NCBI GenBank assembly: GCA_018644785.1
Contig: JABGPV010000202.1
Coordinates: forward strand, 1 to 7,687
Direction of reading: 5' to 3'
Length of the DNA: 7,687 bases
Source of the DNA: Deltaproteobacteria bacterium
Lineage (GTDB): Bacteria > Desulfobacterota > DSM-4660 > Desulfatiglandales > Desulfatiglandaceae
Part shown: positions 6,407-7,687 of the stretch, piece by piece
Layout of the letters: every line of letters starts with the position of its first letter
Position numbering within the stretch: the stretch's first letter is position 1
Made by a program: the position numbers and the translations under genes
The notes under the pieces: model-generated
What the model was told of the DNA's origin: nothing
Database searches by the model: none
Seen by the model: only the letters and a program-made list of their open reading frames with translations

Positions 6407-6598
6407 ATGAAAGCCGTCATATCAAGTCAATGCATGGGAGATCGGAATTGCAATGATCTTTGCCCGCAGGTGTTTCAATACGATGAAAACGAATTGAAAT
6501 CAATCGTGAAAGTTGACGAAATCCCGGAGCAGTATGAAGCGATTGTCCGGCGTGCGGCCGAGGAATGCGGCGCTGATGCCATTGAGATCATCGAGTAA
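6407..6598 (+). CDS. Single-cluster [4Fe-4S] ferredoxin with Asp ligand position
   Basis: A 63-residue acidic electron carrier, the normal size for a one-cluster bacterial ferredoxin and probably cytoplasmic. Cluster ligands are Cys9, Asp12, Cys15 and Cys19, in the order C-x2-D-x2-C-x3-C-P. Pyrococcus furiosus ferredoxin has this same spacing, with Asp replacing the second Cys; that swap lets the cluster convert between [4Fe-4S] and [3Fe-4S]. The Cys15 pair of the second-cluster half remains only as Cys54. In relatives the equivalent Cys is followed by Pro (A-C-P); here it is E-C-G. The start at 6407 has AAGGAG (6395-6400); an ORF extension to 6323 adds an unrelated hydrophobic leader and was dropped. 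The gene is followed after 11 bp by the YtxH gene, so the two are probably co-transcribed. The redox partner is not visible. Confidence 0.92.
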   Translation: MKAVISSQCMGDRNCNDLCPQVFQYDENELKSIVKVDEIPEQYEAIVRRAAEECGADAIEIIE

Positions 6599-6609
6599 AG
6601 GAGAACGTC

Positions 6610-6999
6610 ATGCCATACGATGGTGGAGGAGATTCAGGCTTTTTTAAGGGTTTCCTGTTCGGCGGCCTTATCGGTGCAATAGCCGCGCTGCTTCTTGCCC
6701 CCAAAACAGGCAGGGAGATGCGCGAAGACATTTCCAGGCGCAGCCGGGAATTGAAAGATGATGTTGAACTGAAACTGGAACAGGCGGTAAAAAGGGCCGA
6801 GGACATTCTCGCTGAAAACCGGCAAAGACTTGAAAATTTCAAAAACGAGGCAAAAGAAAGCTTAGAGGACCTGGAAGAAAAAGCCGCATCGAAATATACG
6901 GAAAGCAAAGATGCCATCAAAAAAGAAAAAGGCCGTATCAAAGAGGCCGTAAACGCCGGTGTGGCCGCCTACAAGGATGAGAAAGAATCGAAATCCTGA
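6610..6999 (+). CDS. YtxH-domain membrane-anchored coiled-coil protein
   Basis: A 129-residue protein of the YtxH family. A glycine-rich membrane segment spans about 11-30 (FLFGGLIGAIAALLLAP) and runs into the family motif LAPKTG at 29-34. Residues 35-118 are highly charged, rich in Lys, Glu and Ala, and should form a long amphipathic or coiled-coil helix. The ribosome site AAAGGAG (6597-6603) overlaps the ferredoxin stop codon, which suggests translational coupling. In Bacillus subtilis, ytxH sits with ytxG (DUF948) in a general-stress operon; the same pairing occurs here with the next gene. The biochemical function of the family is not established. Confidence 0.88.
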   Translation: MPYDGGGDSGFFKGFLFGGLIGAIAALLLAPKTGREMREDISRRSRELKDDVELKLEQAVKRAEDILAENRQRLENFKNEAKESLEDLEEKAASKYTESKDAIKKEKGRIKEAVNAGVAAYKDEKESKS

Positions 7000-7025
7000 A
7001 CCGAGTTTGAACAGGTGTCAATGAT

Positions 7026-7409
7026 ATGGATATTTCCACCAGCGTTATGTTGATTGCCGGGTTACTGTTGGTGAATACCATTTTCCTGGCGGTTTTTCTG
7101 GTTAAGGCTTTCAAAGCGTTTTCAGAAGCTCAGAAACTGTTTGAGGCAGCCAGGCTGCAACTTGTGCCCATCACCCATGATGTAACCCGGATTACCACTG
7201 AGGTAAGAGGGATACTCACATCCGTTCAAAAGGATCTGGACAAGGTTGGCGACAGCCTGGATCATGTCAGGGACACCACACGAAACCTGAAGGAATTTGA
7301 GTACATGATTCAGGAACGGATACAGGAACCGCTCCTGGAAATAACAACCCTTTTGTCGGCTCTGATAAAGGGAGGACGGGTTTTCTGGCAGACGCTGTTC
7401 CGAAAATGA
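7026..7409 (+). CDS. DUF948-domain (YtxG-like) membrane protein
   Basis: A 127-residue protein with one N-terminal membrane segment at about 6-28, followed by a long helical region with methyl-accepting-protein-like heptads (VTRITTEVRGILTSVQKDL, 53-71). This layout and the neighbouring YtxH gene identify DUF948. It is 26 bp downstream of the YtxH stop, on the same strand, so it belongs to the same probable operon. The ribosome site is weak (AGGTG, about 9 bases before the ATG). It likely associates with the YtxH protein at the membrane; that is inferred from recurring pairing. The stop lies 7 bp from the convergent cysK end. Confidence 0.85.
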   Translation: MDISTSVMLIAGLLLVNTIFLAVFLVKAFKAFSEAQKLFEAARLQLVPITHDVTRITTEVRGILTSVQKDLDKVGDSLDHVRDTTRNLKEFEYMIQERIQEPLLEITTLLSALIKGGRVFWQTLFRK

Positions 7410-7416
7410 TTTTCTC

Positions 7417-7687
7417 TCACAAAAACAGTGGTGTACTCAGATAGCGCTCTCCCGTGCTGGGCAGGATGGCGACAATGGTTTTGCCTTCATTCTCAGGTTT
7501 TCCGGCTGCTGTAAGGGCCGCCCATACGGCTGCGCCTGACGAAATACCGCATAGTATCCCTTCCATAGACGCCATATTCCGGGCCGTCTCAAAGGCCTGG
7601 TCATTGGTCACGGTGATAATTTCATCAATGATATTCGTATTGAGCACTTGAGGCACAAATCCCGCCCCGATCCCCTGAATTTTGTGG
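7417..7687 (-). CDS. cysK: Cysteine synthase (O-acetylserine sulfhydrylase), C-terminal part
   Basis: The gene enters from beyond the right edge; the visible 89 residues are the C-terminus. They begin with [15 protein letters not shown], the conserved segment in the PLP-enzyme fold of CysK/Cys[13 protein letters not shown] follows, then the ending [17 protein letters not shown], which is characteristic of cysteine synthase. The enzyme makes cysteine from O-acetylserine and sulfide using PLP in the cytoplasm. A GTG at 7654-7656 is an internal valine and not the start. The close relative CysM is possible, but GERYLST favours CysK. Confidence 0.9.
   Translation of the reverse strand, partial: HKIQGIGAGFVPQVLNTNIIDEIITVTNDQAFETARNMASMEGILCGISSGAAVWAALTAAGKPENEGKTIVAILPSTGERYLSTPLFL

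Overview
The window carries nine genes, two cut by its edges, with no rRNA, tRNA, CRISPR array or insertion sequence. Gene content suggests a Gram-negative anaerobe, most likely a Desulfobacterota (former Deltaproteobacteria) member. The clues are a predicted Sec-containing thioredoxin-fold protein, an Asp-ligated one-cluster ferredoxin, a large CHASE2 adenylate cyclase, a bacterial SMUG1 glycosylase, and short genes with strong Shine-Dalgarno sites. This lineage is inferred from gene content and protein style; no search was possible.

Layout. (1) 1-374 (+): 3' part of a lipoprotein of the chagasin/I42 cysteine-protease-inhibitor family. It runs tail to tail into (2) 391-1275 (-), an alpha/beta hydrolase. 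(3) A 170-bp divergent spacer with a plausible sigma-70 promoter leads to 1446-4505 (+), a 1019-residue membrane adenylate cyclase with a periplasmic CHASE2 sensor, four membrane segments and a class III catalytic domain. (4) 4651-5502 (+) is an exported DsbA-like protein. Its reading frame is interrupted by one TGA at 5068-5070, exactly where the first redox cysteine of a C-P-Y-C site should be. The frame resumes without a shift, so the simplest reading is selenocysteine (U-P-Y-C), supported by two hairpins just downstream. (5) 5510-6232 (-) is a SMUG1-type uracil-DNA glycosylase, tail to tail with gene 4. (6) 6407-7409 (+) looks like an operon: ferredoxin, YtxH-domain protein and DUF948 protein. 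(7) 7417 to the window end (-) is the C-terminal part of cysteine synthase.

The genes do not form one obvious pathway. The ferredoxin-YtxH-DUF948 cluster is the only clear co-transcribed unit; the rest is a run of convergent and divergent single genes with 7-16 bp at each tail-to-tail junction. The highlight is the predicted selenoprotein, which ordinary gene calling would split into two ORFs or call a pseudogene. Second is the cyclase, with its unusually long sensor region and Lys/Thr substrate-selecting pair.
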